Below the pieces are notes generated by a model. The model ran no database searches. It was not told where the DNA came from and saw only the letters and a program-made list of their open reading frames with translations. 64,000 nucleotides of DNA from Gammaproteobacteria bacterium (lineage in GTDB: Bacteria > Pseudomonadota > Gammaproteobacteria > UBA5861), in the NCBI GenBank assembly GCA_022360445.1, contig JAKSCV010000036.1, forward strand, positions 1 to 64,000, read 5' to 3'. Shown here piece by piece: positions 32,386-41,030 of the stretch. The translations under genes and the position numbers were made by a program. Numbering within the stretch: position 1 is the stretch's first letter; each line of letters begins with the position of its first letter.

Positions 32386-33792
32386 ATGTCGTTGAGATTT
32401 TTATTTGCTTCATGCCTCTGCTTGCTCCTGCCACTGTCGGCATTGGCCAGCCCACCCAAAGTATCGGCAGATATTGCCCCTGTACACTCGCTGGTTGCAC
32501 AAGTGATGAAAGGCGTGGGAAACCCCGATCTTATTATTCAGCCAGAGGCATCTCCTCACAGCTACTCCCTAAGGCCTTCTGAAGCCAAGGCACTGTCTCG
32601 TGCTGATGTGGTGTTTTGGGTCAGCCCGGAACTGATACCATGGCTTGAAAAGCCATTGCATAACCTGGCCGCTTCAGCCAGAAAAGTCGAGCTATTGGAA
32701 ATTGCGGGCGTCACCTTGCATGAGTTCCGTGAAGGCGCCACTTTTGAGAGCCACGATCATCATGGTGATGAACACGGACACAAGGATGAACACGGACACA
32801 AGGATGAACACGGACACAAGGATGAACATGGGCACAAGGATGAACATGGGCATGGAGCTCACGCTTTTGAATGGGCCGGAGTCTTTGACCTTACTGCAGG
32901 AACATATCAATGGTCGTTTGCTAAGATAAATGGAAACTATGCTGATCCTGCAATGAAGATGGTTATTCTTGAATCGAATGACATTGAATCTTCAGAAGAG
33001 ATGGCTGAAGAGCTCTTGGAATCGAAAAAATCAGAAGCTAAAAAGCATAATGATGTCTTGCTTGCACAGGAGAAAGCATACGTTCTCAACTTTGACAAAG
33101 CGAAAGAAACCACCGTATTTTCAGTCACCATTAAGAAAGACGGGAAATATGCATTCTTTACTGAGCATATGCCTTTTGAGTTTGAAGCGGACGAACACTT
33201 TTTTAAAGATGGACTAGGTAATGATGTTGAGCCAACGGCACAAGAGCCGGAAGTTGCCCACGACCATCATCATGGCGAACATGACCCTCACGCCTGGCTG
33301 GACCCAGAAAATGCGAAAATCTGGTTACAAGCGATAGCCGCAGAGCTTTCCCGAGTGGATGCGGCCAATGCCGGAACTTATCAACGCAATGCCGCAGCAG
33401 CGGTTAAAGCGCTGGATACCCTTATCGCCGATATCCGTGCGCAAACCCAAAAGCTGGACGATATTAAATTCATCGTGTTTCACGATGCTTATCAATATTT
33501 CGAACGGCGTTTTGATGTGCAAGCCACTGGAGCCATTTCCATTGGCGATGCATCGGACCCGAGCCCCGCGCGCGTTAAGGAAATTCGCGATACCGTTGCT
33601 CGCTTAGGTGTGCGTTGCGTATTTACCGAGCCACAATATAACCCTGGGATGGTGCGCAGCGTTTTTGAGAACACCAAGGTCACCACCATCGGCGTTATGG
33701 ATCCACTGGGCGCCAACATCGAACCCGGCGAGCATCAATATCACAAACTGCTCAAGGCGTTGGCATCAAGCATTACACAGTGCAAGGGCTAG
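32386..33792 (+). CDS. znuA: Zinc ABC transporter periplasmic-binding protein with inserted domain
   Basis: The 468-residue protein delivers Zn2+ to ZnuBC. A signal peptide (MSLRFLFASCLCLLLPLSALAS) is followed by the N-lobe with VSADIAPVHSLVAQVMKG and PHSYSLRPSEAKALSRAD, and the C-lobe starts at HDPHAWLDPENAKIW. Between them lie five DEHGHK-type repeats (residues about 128-156) and then an extra 130-residue module starting FEWAGVFDLTAGTYQW. Typical ZnuA proteins are about 310 residues, so roughly 150 are additional. The insert is more AT-rich than its flanks. It is divergent from znuCB with a Zur box between. Confidence 0.92.
   Translation: MSLRFLFASCLCLLLPLSALASPPKVSADIAPVHSLVAQVMKGVGNPDLIIQPEASPHSYSLRPSEAKALSRADVVFWVSPELIPWLEKPLHNLAASARKVELLEIAGVTLHEFREGATFESHDHHGDEHGHKDEHGHKDEHGHKDEHGHKDEHGHGAHAFEWAGVFDLTAGTYQWSFAKINGNYADPAMKMVILESNDIESSEEMAEELLESKKSEAKKHNDVLLAQEKAYVLNFDKAKETTVFSVTIKKDGKYAFFTEHMPFEFEADEHFFKDGLGNDVEPTAQEPEVAHDHHHGEHDPHAWLDPENAKIWLQAIAAELSRVDAANAGTYQRNAAAAVKALDTLIADIRAQTQKLDDIKFIVFHDAYQYFERRFDVQATGAISIGDASDPSPARVKEIRDTVARLGVRCVFTEPQYNPGMVRSVFENTKVTTIGVMDPLGANIEPGEHQYHKLLKALASSITQCKG
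32767..32853 (+). repeat. Tandem 18-bp repeats coding for DEHGHK
   Basis: Five head-to-tail units of GATGAACACGGACACAAG or a near variant run from 32767 to 32853; the first three are identical, the fourth differs at two silent positions and the last lacks its final codon. Together they encode a His-rich metal-binding loop of ZnuA. Identical units suggest recent expansion or contraction by slippage. Confidence 0.9.
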
Positions 33793-33851
33793 GCAAAATC
33801 GTTGATCAACGGTTTTGAACCCCATGGTTCATACGTCTTTTGAGCGTGTCG

Positions 33852-33900
33852 CTTGCGGCATAGGCTGACTCCCAGGATGCTGGGGGTCCTATGCTGCAAG
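33852..33900. terminator. Strong hairpin between convergent znuA and the metal-transporter gene
   Basis: CTTGCGGCATAG (33852-33863) pairs with CTATGCTGCAAG (33889-33900) with one G-T pair, and after a 3-base bulge GACTCCCAG (33867-33875) pairs with CTGGGGGTC around GATG. No T tract follows, so it may be a bidirectional transcription barrier, an RNA-stabilising end or a REP-like element. Confidence 0.5.
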
Positions 33901-33961
33901 GGGTTTGGCCAGAGGACCGGTTCCACTCAAGGAGCCTCTGGTCAAGGGGAAATAAGCCCGG

Positions 33962-34948
33962 TCAAAGCAAAGGGTGCCCAAGGCTTGTCTGTAGGGCTGT
34001 ATGATACAGCCCCCAGCCAAGCAACATCAGGACCGTGCCACCTGTAAGGCGCACAGAGATGCTGATAACGGCGTGGTTGAGTGAGCCATGATTCTCCCCC
34101 CCTTTTTGCAACATGATTTGTTCCAGCCAGTGGCGTGCATATTGGCTGCCCAGCGCGATTACGCTTACCGATAGCCCGGTACCCAGGCCCATAAACAGTG
34201 TTGCTATGACGCCATAATGGAAAACCCCGACCAGATGAGCATAAATCAATACGACAATCGCACCTGAACATGGCCGCACGCCGCTTGAGAAAACGACGGC
34301 GAGTGTATGCCACAGTGGTTGACCGGGAGTGACTGCATGTGCATGCTGGCAGCTGCAATCATGATTGTGATGCGTATCATGGTGATGATCATCATGGGTA
34401 TGAGCAATCGGTTTCGTCGAACGCCATAAGTGAAACAAACGCCGGATCGCAGAAGCCGCCAGTACCAGGCCAAGGATTATGACCAAAACATAACTCACCA
34501 ACGCCATGTCTTCGCCATAGTTGTCGATCTCGGAAAACTTCAGACGCAGGATGTTCGCCAGAATGCTGACCAGGGCAATGGCGACAATGGATTGGATCAG
34601 CGCGGTCGCCATCGAAATACCAATGCCTTTGGCAAGGCTCTCACGGTGGGTTCCCAGATAAGTTGCGATCACCGCTTTGCCATGTCCGGGGCCGACCGCA
34701 TGGAAGGCGCCATAGGCAAAGCTCAACATAATCAGTGCCCAGCCATAAGTTGCAGCATCTTCGGAGACGGCACTCATATGGTTCGCGAGTTTGGCATGAA
34801 AGATTCTTTGCCAGTCAATGATCTGATGGATGAGAGCGGTCCAATGCAAGTACGCTGTGCTAACGAGCAATACGATAAACAAGAAAAGGATCAGCTTGGG
34901 TAATTTTTCCATACGTGTGCTGCGGGTTGCCGCGTTAAAGTCGTTCAT
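33962..34948 (-). CDS. NicO/RcnA-family metal transporter
   Basis: The 328-residue membrane protein has six or so hydrophobic segments and the family motifs FAYGAFHAVGPGHGKAVIATYL and SSGVRPCSGAIVVL, both seen in RcnA/NicO nickel-cobalt transporters. A His-rich cytosolic loop (HTHDDHHHDTHHNHD) follows helix three. It sits with a DUF1007 protein gene and zur in a zinc block, which suggests zinc, nickel or cobalt as substrate; import or efflux cannot be told from sequence. It starts 21 bp after the DUF1007 gene. Confidence 0.85.
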   Translation of the reverse strand: MNDFNAATRSTRMEKLPKLILFLFIVLLVSTAYLHWTALIHQIIDWQRIFHAKLANHMSAVSEDAATYGWALIMLSFAYGAFHAVGPGHGKAVIATYLGTHRESLAKGIGISMATALIQSIVAIALVSILANILRLKFSEIDNYGEDMALVSYVLVIILGLVLAASAIRRLFHLWRSTKPIAHTHDDHHHDTHHNHDCSCQHAHAVTPGQPLWHTLAVVFSSGVRPCSGAIVVLIYAHLVGVFHYGVIATLFMGLGTGLSVSVIALGSQYARHWLEQIMLQKGGENHGSLNHAVISISVRLTGGTVLMLLGWGLYHTALQTSLGHPLL

Positions 34949-34969
34949 TGGTATAAAATCAGAGTCTCC

Positions 34970-35641
34970 CTAGACACAATGAATACGAACTTTTTCAGCA
35001 AAGCTCTTGCCCAGGCCCCCGGTGTCCTTCTGGGTGCGGTCCAGGCTTTGTGCATATTCGGTAAGTTCGCTTGACGGGTTCGGTAAGCTCAGAGTCAACT
35101 GGCATTGAGTGTTTTTTGCTCCCTTGATGGAAATATTCTCGACTTTCGAATAATTCATCGCGATGTAGTAAGTTGGGTCAAATACGGACCAGACTAGGTC
35201 TTTGCCCTTGATAATCAGAGGTGAAGCGATGTCAAAGCGCATTTCGAGTTCGAGTACCGGCTGCTCCAGTTGGGTATTTTCGGTCAACTGGTACACGGAT
35301 GGTTGAGGTAAATCTATCTCAGTACCATTGATAGTTAACACGGAAAGGTACTGGTACTTAGCCAGATTAGCGATGATTTGATCGGCCATGTTTCTTAACC
35401 CGGTCTCTTTATCGCCATGCTCATTAACAGCATCCGCCACTGTCATCATGGAGAAGTAGGCATCAAAAGCCCAACGTTGTCTGATCGCGGCCAGGCGGCC
35501 TTGATCGTCGAGTATCATGTCAGCTTTCAGGTTCATCCAGTAATGGGGGTGTGCGTAGCTGGGTTGTGTCTGCACGCCTGCGAGCAATAGACCCATCACG
35601 AATGTCCAAATCAGGCCGCTACGCAAGTGATTCGCCTTCAT
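34970..35641 (-). CDS. DUF1007-family periplasmic protein
   Basis: The 223-residue protein has a signal peptide (MKANHLRSGLIWTFVMGLLL, cleavage near SYA-HP) and starts its mature part with HPHYWMNLKADMILDDQGRL, the HPH motif and conserved tryptophan strand of DUF1007. Members are regularly encoded beside NicO-type transporters and are thought to be their periplasmic metal-binding partner. That arrangement is preserved here, with zur directly upstream on the same strand. Confidence 0.87.
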   Translation of the reverse strand: MKANHLRSGLIWTFVMGLLLAGVQTQPSYAHPHYWMNLKADMILDDQGRLAAIRQRWAFDAYFSMMTVADAVNEHGDKETGLRNMADQIIANLAKYQYLSVLTINGTEIDLPQPSVYQLTENTQLEQPVLELEMRFDIASPLIIKGKDLVWSVFDPTYYIAMNYSKVENISIKGAKNTQCQLTLSLPNPSSELTEYAQSLDRTQKDTGGLGKSFAEKVRIHCV

Positions 35642-35668
35642 ACCTTGTTCTTCTGGCTGTCTTCAACA

Positions 35669-36184
35669 TCATTTCATTTTCCCGCAGCTTCCGCATAAGC
35701 CATTGATTTCCAGTTGCGGGCTATCCAGTTCGAAATCAGTGTCATAGACCTCTTGAAGCAATGAGTGAATGACCGAGTCACGGAGATTGATTTCTTTTAC
35801 GCGCTGGCACTGTTTGCAGATCAGAAACTGTGAAACTGCATGCTTGTGATGACACGTAATATGTGCGCAGGCGATGTACTTGTTGACCAGGTCCAGCTTA
35901 TGGACCAACTGCTGGCTTTGAAGAAAGCCCAGAATACGGTAAACAGACATGGCAGGAATCGTTTCACCAAGCTGCTCTTTACAGTATCCGACCAGCTCAT
36001 AAGCGGATAAGGCTTTGCCTGAATGCAACAGGGCAGCAAGTATGTGCTTACGTTTTTCGGTTAAACGGACACCGTTTTTCTTGCATTGCTGTTCGGCATG
36101 CTCAACGATAGCTTGCACTTTGCGCACAATGATTTTCTCGAACAAGTTGAGTGAGATCACCTGGCTCTGGTGTGTCGGAACCAT
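35669..36184 (-). CDS. zur: Zinc uptake regulator, Fur family
   Basis: The 171-residue protein has the Fur-family winged helix (RLTEKRKHILAALLHSGKAL, IPAMSVYRILGFLQSQQLVHKL) and a metal-rich C-terminal half: HITCHHKHAVSQFLIC, CKQC and CGSCGK, the cysteines of the structural zinc site. With excess zinc it represses uptake genes. The start is uncertain: ATG 36184 adds about ten residues without a ribosome site, and GTG or TTG codons shortly downstream (VISL, LFEK) are possible. It belongs to a minus-strand block with the DUF1007 and NicO-type genes. Confidence 0.9.
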   Translation of the reverse strand: MVPTHQSQVISLNLFEKIIVRKVQAIVEHAEQQCKKNGVRLTEKRKHILAALLHSGKALSAYELVGYCKEQLGETIPAMSVYRILGFLQSQQLVHKLDLVNKYIACAHITCHHKHAVSQFLICKQCQRVKEINLRDSVIHSLLQEVYDTDFELDSPQLEINGLCGSCGKMK

Positions 36185-36905
36185 GAACTAGGCCGATGTG
36201 TTTATTTCCTTCACAGAGTGAAACGTTGAGTAAAGCAATATCAGCCTTAGATAACTGCAGAACAGCTTTGGCTTCAGTCACCGTCGGGAGATCCGCATCA
36301 GTGTTGATTGGGGTAGAGACATCGGTTGCTGCACCTTAGATTATTGCATTTTGTTTTACCAAGACTGAGTTTCGCATTAAGACTTAGGCAATATGATATA
36401 ACATATCATTCGGGAAAATGTCGACATTCTTTAGGCTCAAAGAACCGTTGGTTAATGTTTTCGAGGCAGTCATCACAAGACAAAAAACAGATTTATCCCG
36501 GTTGGATGATTGTCTTGCCCAATATCTCATCGCCAATGGAATGCTGTGTGTCGCTAATCAGTCAGCGCAAGCTCGATAAGGCGAAACAGAAACGTGGAAA
36601 CAATAGGCTGGGATATCAACAACCCTATCGATTCAAATGAGCTGGAGTTTTCCTATCGGGCAATATCCGCAACTGGAAAAATGAATCAATAGAGCTGGTA
36701 TTCAACAGTCATTAGCTCTAACCAGGTATCAGGATGACAATAAGGCAAACCCTTATGACCCGTACATATCTGACTTTAAAGACCTGCATCACTCAGTGCC
36801 TGCATGTTTTACTCAATTCAAAATAATAATCCAGCTATCGTGTCGGTAAGCGCAGTACTAGCGTGCGGGCTCTGTTGAAATACGTGTTGTGAGGAGGAAG
36901 CCGGG
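36185..36905. other. 721-bp gap with a Zur-box-like site and degraded reading frames
   Basis: No intact gene is recognised. A Zur-like palindrome (36392-36409) is followed 8 bp later by ATG 36418 and a 53-codon frame (36418-36579) starting MSTFFRLKEPLVNVFEAV, which has no family resemblance that I can see. On the minus strand 36080-36337 is open but lacks a plausible start. The stretch looks like decayed DNA of a lost zinc-regulated gene. Confidence 0.45.
36392..36409. promoter_or_regulatory. Second Zur-box-like palindrome
   Basis: TATGATATAACATATCAT is palindromic around its centre and shares TATAACATATCATT with the site upstream of znuA. It lies 208 bp upstream of the annotated zur start and just before a short frame at 36418. 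It could autoregulate zur or be the leftover promoter of a lost gene. Confidence 0.5.
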
Positions 36906-37562
36906 TCAGGGGAGCTTTCCAGTTCCTTTGGTCAGTTCATATTCATTCACGCCCAGAATAGTCAGGATCTGTTTCTGGGCCGCCATAAGAATGGACTCTT
37001 GCTCTTCAACGTGTGGAATGCTTTTAGCAATCGCAACAGCGCCCACTAATGAGGCCAAAATGGCTCGCGACTTCTCGGCCACGATGTCCCGATCTGAACT
37101 AAAGGGCAGTTTATTGAGTCGGCTGAGTGCGGTAATACGGGTTTCGAGCATTTTTTTCAGGTGCTGGTAAGAAGCCTCGTACATTTTTTTGATTTCGTGA
37201 TGAGAGGTGCCAATCTCATTGAACAGTACCGACTCCGGCCCCGGCGATGCTGCGGTATGCTGACTTTGAGCCATATCCCGCAGGTTCAAATAATCCGTGA
37301 CCAGCGCAGTCAGGTGTTTGACTGAAAAAGGCCCTTTGGCCAGCCGGGCAGCACGGCTGTTTTTCAACGTTTCCATAAAGGAGGCATTATAGAGTGTCTC
37401 CTTTGACTCAAAGTGGGCATAGAAAGCGCCATGAGTCATACGCGCCAGCTTCATGATTTCGCCAATGGAGACTTTGTCAAAACCATAACGAGAGAAGAGT
37501 TCAGTCGCGGCCTTCAATATGCGTTCTTTGGATCGAGTTTTATGATCTTTGGAATAAGGCAT
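36906..37562 (-). CDS. TetR-family transcriptional regulator
   Basis: The 218-residue protein has the TetR N-terminal DNA-binding domain: RSKERILKAATELFSRYGF, VSIGEIMKLARMTHGAFYAH and FESKETLYNASF (residues about 10-58). The C-terminal half is helical and typical of ligand-binding TetR domains. It is divergent from the FabF-like gene, with a 94-bp gap that would hold a shared operator, so it probably controls that gene. Ligand is unknown, possibly an acyl-CoA or lipid. Confidence 0.85.
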   Translation of the reverse strand: MPYSKDHKTRSKERILKAATELFSRYGFDKVSIGEIMKLARMTHGAFYAHFESKETLYNASFMETLKNSRAARLAKGPFSVKHLTALVTDYLNLRDMAQSQHTAASPGPESVLFNEIGTSHHEIKKMYEASYQHLKKMLETRITALSRLNKLPFSSDRDIVAEKSRAILASLVGAVAIAKSIPHVEEQESILMAAQKQILTILGVNEYELTKGTGKLP

Positions 37563-37656
37563 AACCGTCTCTCTGCGGGTTCAGGAAAATATTATCTTGA
37601 TCATATTTTACTCTGAGGTAGTGTTTTTGCCATATTTTATTGCCTGGGAGAAACAT

Positions 37657-38922
37657 GTGAACTCACCAATTGTCATCACCGGTATGGGCATTGTCAGCCC
37701 GTTAGGGTGTGGGGTTGAAGGCGTTTGGCGGCGTTTGATTGAAAGCCAGTCCGGCATTGGCGCAATAGACCGTTTTGATACGGAAAACTTTCCGATTCAA
37801 ATTGCCGGCCTGGTGCCTACCATTGAGCAAGATCGTGACTTGGGGCTCGATTCGGACAACTTGATTGACCGAAAAGAACGCAAAAAAATTGACACCTTCA
37901 CCCTTTATGCGATTGTGGCGGCTCAAGAGGCTTTGGAGCAGGCGGATTGGTTCCCGAAAAGTGATCGCGATCAACAGGCCACAGCTACGATTATCGCGAC
38001 TGGCATTGGAGGATTTCCTGCCATCACTCAAGCGCAGAGAACCCTGGATAGTCGCGGATATAAGCGAATTTCCCCGTTCACGGTACCGGCTTTTCTTGCC
38101 AATCTGGCAGCGGGGAATCTCTCGATTCGCTACGGTTTCAAAGGTCCTTTGGGGTGCCCGGTGACGGCTTGTGCAGCGGGTATCCAAGCGATTGGCGATG
38201 GCGTCCGCATGATCCGCAGCGGCGAAGCGGAGGTGGCACTGGTTGGGGGGACCGAGGCCTGCGTCGATCCACTTTCATTGGCTGGCTTTCATGCCTTGAA
38301 GGCGTTGTCCACACGGAATCAAGAGCCAGAAGAAGCGTCTCGCCCTTTTGATCGTGATCGCGATGGTTTTGTGATGGGTGAAGGCGCAGGTTTGATGGTG
38401 ATTGAAACGCTGGCACATGCCGAAGCACGGGGTGCTACACCACTGGCCATCATCAGCGGTTATGGTACCAGCGCAGATGCTCACCATATTACCTCAGGCC
38501 CGGAAGATGGTGCTGGCGCTGCTGCGGCTATTCGAGCCGCCTTGAGAATGGCAGCACTGGAACCCCATGAGATTGGTTATGTGAATGCACATGCGACATC
38601 CACTCCGGTGGGCGATCTCGCGGAAGTGGCTTCTTTGCGCCATGTGTTTGGGGATCAACTGCCACATATCCCCGTTTCCTCGACCAAATCCGCCGTGGGC
38701 CACTTGCTCGGAGCGGCAGGGGGTATTGAAAGCATTTTCTCTGCTCAAGCCGTGAGGGAGGGACTTTTGCCTCCCACGTTAAATCTCCATCAGGTAGATG
38801 AAGTCATGGCTGACCTGGACCTGGTTCCCCAGCATGCCCGGACGCACTCTGTCGAGCATGCGTTATGTAACGGTTTTGGTTTTGGTGGGGTGAATGCGGC
38901 TTTAATAGTCAGCCAGTGTTAA
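37657..38922 (+). CDS. Beta-ketoacyl-ACP synthase II (FabF-like)
   Basis: The 421-residue condensing enzyme has the nucleophile cysteine in VTACAAGIQA, and catalytic histidines in NAHATSTPVGD and SAVGHLLGAAGG. It elongates acyl-ACP with malonyl-ACP in the cytosol. GTG 37657 is preferred because GGGAG lies seven bases upstream; an upstream ATG at 37597 adds a hydrophobic leader without homology. It is not in a fab cluster and is divergent from TetR, so it is probably a second, regulated ketosynthase rather than the housekeeping FabF. A T6 terminator follows at 38989. Confidence 0.87.
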   Translation: MNSPIVITGMGIVSPLGCGVEGVWRRLIESQSGIGAIDRFDTENFPIQIAGLVPTIEQDRDLGLDSDNLIDRKERKKIDTFTLYAIVAAQEALEQADWFPKSDRDQQATATIIATGIGGFPAITQAQRTLDSRGYKRISPFTVPAFLANLAAGNLSIRYGFKGPLGCPVTACAAGIQAIGDGVRMIRSGEAEVALVGGTEACVDPLSLAGFHALKALSTRNQEPEEASRPFDRDRDGFVMGEGAGLMVIETLAHAEARGATPLAIISGYGTSADAHHITSGPEDGAGAAAAIRAALRMAALEPHEIGYVNAHATSTPVGDLAEVASLRHVFGDQLPHIPVSSTKSAVGHLLGAAGGIESIFSAQAVREGLLPPTLNLHQVDEVMADLDLVPQHARTHSVEHALCNGFGFGGVNAALIVSQC

Positions 38923-38988
38923 AGTCGGACGGGCTCCTCTGACCTGTCTTTCAGCGGAGTGCAGTGCACACGATTGGATAGACGCAGC

Positions 38989-39020
38989 GGCAGGTTTCTC
39001 ATCGCCTGCCCTGCTTTTTT
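38989..39020 (+). terminator. Intrinsic terminator after the FabF-like gene
   Basis: GGCAGG (38989-38994) pairs with CCTGCC (39005-39010) around a 10-base loop, followed by CTGC and six T residues (39015-39020). This is a plausible Rho-independent terminator 67 bp after the stop. Confidence 0.65.
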
Positions 39021-39355
39021 ATCCGTTGATGTGTATTTTTTCCTTCCCTCGACTGCAACCTGACAAAAACAGTAGGCTTCCAAATGCCCCATTAGTAAAC
39101 GCATATTCTGTTTCTCTCATCAGACATTAAGTTGATTACCTGTCCCTTTGCCTATCTTGCGAATTTTATGATAAAGAAATTTGCAGTCATCAGACTTACA
39201 GTCGTCCATTTATTTCTTGTTAAGTGTTTGAGGAGTATCAATAATGAGCCATGGGTTTGTTTAACGAATATTGATTTGTAGCACCGGGGAAGGTGGTGTC
39301 AAAGTACGTAAAGTAAAAATTGCGGCTGTCGCACTCAAGTGAGAGGAGTCTTCTC
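39021..39355. other. Intergenic region upstream of glucokinase
   Basis: No gene is seen. A ribosome-site-like GAGGAG precedes ATG 39244 of a six-codon frame (MSHGFV), which may be chance. The region probably contains the glucokinase promoter; none could be picked out with confidence. Confidence 0.4.
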
Positions 39356-40360
39356 GTGAACAAGCTCACAATGCTGGTGGGTGATATCGGCGGAACTCAT
39401 GCACGGTTTGGACTCATTAAGCCAGGCGTGTTGCGCCCTGCTTATATCCAACGGTTTTCAACTGTTCATTATGCGACGCTTGATGAAGTGATTCAGATCT
39501 ATCTTGCCGAATGTCCAAGCCACCATGTGACACATGGCGCCCTTGCGGTTGCAACACCTGTGCAGAGCGACCGAATCGAGTTGACCAATCATACCTGGTC
39601 ATTTTCCATCAGTGGGTTATGTCAGCGGTTGGGACTTACCGAGTGTAAGGTGATTAACGACTTCACCGCGCTTGCACTCTCGATTCCTTTGCTTGCTGCT
39701 GAGGAATGCTGTCAAATTGGGGGTGGTCATTCGGATTCCGGCAGCGCCCTCGCTGTTATCGGTCCGGGTACAGGGCTGGGAGTATCGGGCCTGATTCCAA
39801 CCCCCGCAGGCTGGATGCCACTCAGCGGGGAAGGTGGGCATGTGACGATTGGGGGTACCACAGAGCGGGAGTTGGCGGTTTTCAAAGCCTTCTGGAATCG
39901 CTATGGACATATGTCAGCAGAACGCCTGATTTCAGGCATGGGCTTGGTCGAGACTTATCAGGTGTTATGTGCACTGGATAACCAGCCGCCTCAAACCTTG
40001 TCAGCAAAAGCAATCAGTAGCCGTGCGGCTGCACAGTCTTGTAAGATCTGTGAAGAAGTGATGTCCCTCTTTTATGGTTGGCTGGGTGTTGTGGCAGGCA
40101 ATTTAGCTTTAACGTTGGGTGCCCGTGGTGGTGTTTACATTGGAGGTGGAATTGTCCCAAGATTGCTTGATGATTTGGAGCAATCACCTTTTCGTCAGCG
40201 GTTTGAACAGCGGGGTCGATTCAGTGACTACCTTCAAAAAATACCAACATTCGTGATTGCCAGTGAGACCCCCGCTTTGCTGGGCCTTGTACACGCTTTT
40301 GACGAAAAATACAGTCACATTGGGCGGACTTATAAACATAACAATGGGGCAAATCAATAA
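39356..40360 (+). CDS. glk: Glucokinase (ROK-unrelated, E. coli Glk type)
   Basis: The 334-residue protein phosphorylates glucose with ATP. It has the phosphate loop LVGDIGGTHARFGLI (6-20), the catalytic Asp in VINDFTALAL, GPGTGLGVSGLIP and GEGGHVTIGG, all characteristic of the Glk family. GTG 39356 is preferred: GAGAGGAG lies seven or more bases upstream. It stands alone between the FabF-like gene and the BMP-transporter operon; no zwf-edd-eda genes are adjacent, unlike in pseudomonads. Confidence 0.9.
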   Translation: MNKLTMLVGDIGGTHARFGLIKPGVLRPAYIQRFSTVHYATLDEVIQIYLAECPSHHVTHGALAVATPVQSDRIELTNHTWSFSISGLCQRLGLTECKVINDFTALALSIPLLAAEECCQIGGGHSDSGSALAVIGPGTGLGVSGLIPTPAGWMPLSGEGGHVTIGGTTERELAVFKAFWNRYGHMSAERLISGMGLVETYQVLCALDNQPPQTLSAKAISSRAAAQSCKICEEVMSLFYGWLGVVAGNLALTLGARGGVYIGGGIVPRLLDDLEQSPFRQRFEQRGRFSDYLQKIPTFVIASETPALLGLVHAFDEKYSHIGRTYKHNNGANQ

Positions 40361-40673
40361 CATGATTGCCTGTTTCTCATATAACAGGCGTAAGTGATGA
40401 TGAGTCTGTCGTTTTATGAAAGGAAGGTGTGCTGTGATGAGAAAGTTAGCAGGTGCGCCATGATCGCAGTCAGTGAGCGTCGGCCTGATAACAGGTGTTA
40501 AGGTCGGCGAAGAAGCGCGATCAGCTGCAGGCCTGAAGCGACCACTGGGGGCTAAGGCGCATACCTGGAAAGATTTTGCAGTGCTGGTGGTGGCGGTGAA
40601 AGCGCTATGACGGCTCTAAAGTCACGTGTCGTCTCCGGTAAGCCTCCAACAGCCGTACACATTAAAGGACCAT
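40361..40673. other. 313-bp intergenic region, no gene seen
   Basis: The stretch follows glucokinase and precedes the convergent cupin gene. No homology, hairpin with T tract or repeat was recognised. A nine-codon frame beginning at ATG 40437 after AGGAAGG is too short to support. Confidence 0.4.
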
Positions 40674-41030
40674 CTACAGTATTGTTTCATCAAATGCGTT
40701 GATGAACTCGACCGGCTTTTCCCAGTGAATCAAAATAACACAACCCTGCTCAGACCAAACCGTATGCTCTGAACCCACCGGGTTGAGGATGACACTCCCT
40801 TCCGAATAGGTAGCCTGTTCATCGCTTTGTGAACCTTCTAGCACGAGAATCAGCTCAGTTCCAGTATGGCGGTGGCGTGGGACTGATGCCCCCGGCTCGT
40901 ACTTGAGAAGCGCCAGCGTGGTTTCTTCTGCCCATAAGGTACAGATGTGTACGCCTTCGTGAAAGGGTTCAAAACGGTGTTGTTTCCAGCCCTCGTTGAG
41001 TAATGTTTGAAAAATACCCGGCTTAAACAT
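40674..41030 (-). CDS. ChrR-like cupin protein
   Basis: The 118-residue single-cupin protein has the metal-binding pattern PRHRHTGTELILVLEG followed by GSVILNPVGSEHTVWS, as in the C-terminal cupin of ChrR anti-sigma factors and small related proteins. ATG 41030 is chosen because it overlaps the hydrolase stop by 8 bp; an upstream start at 41093 would lie far inside that gene. It ends the seven-gene BMP-transporter operon and could bind a zinc ion and sense or process the imported compound. Confidence 0.78.
   Translation of the reverse strand: MFKPGIFQTLLNEGWKQHRFEPFHEGVHICTLWAEETTLALLKYEPGASVPRHRHTGTELILVLEGSQSDEQATYSEGSVILNPVGSEHTVWSEQGCVILIHWEKPVEFINAFDETIL

Noticed and set aside
32767-32853. 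Short tandem repeats that could suggest a CRISPR or minisatellite
   Set aside because: The units are contiguous with no spacers and are in frame within znuA, encoding a histidine-rich loop.
39244-39264. Six-codon leader peptide before glucokinase
   Set aside because: There is no attenuator structure or codon pattern to support regulation.
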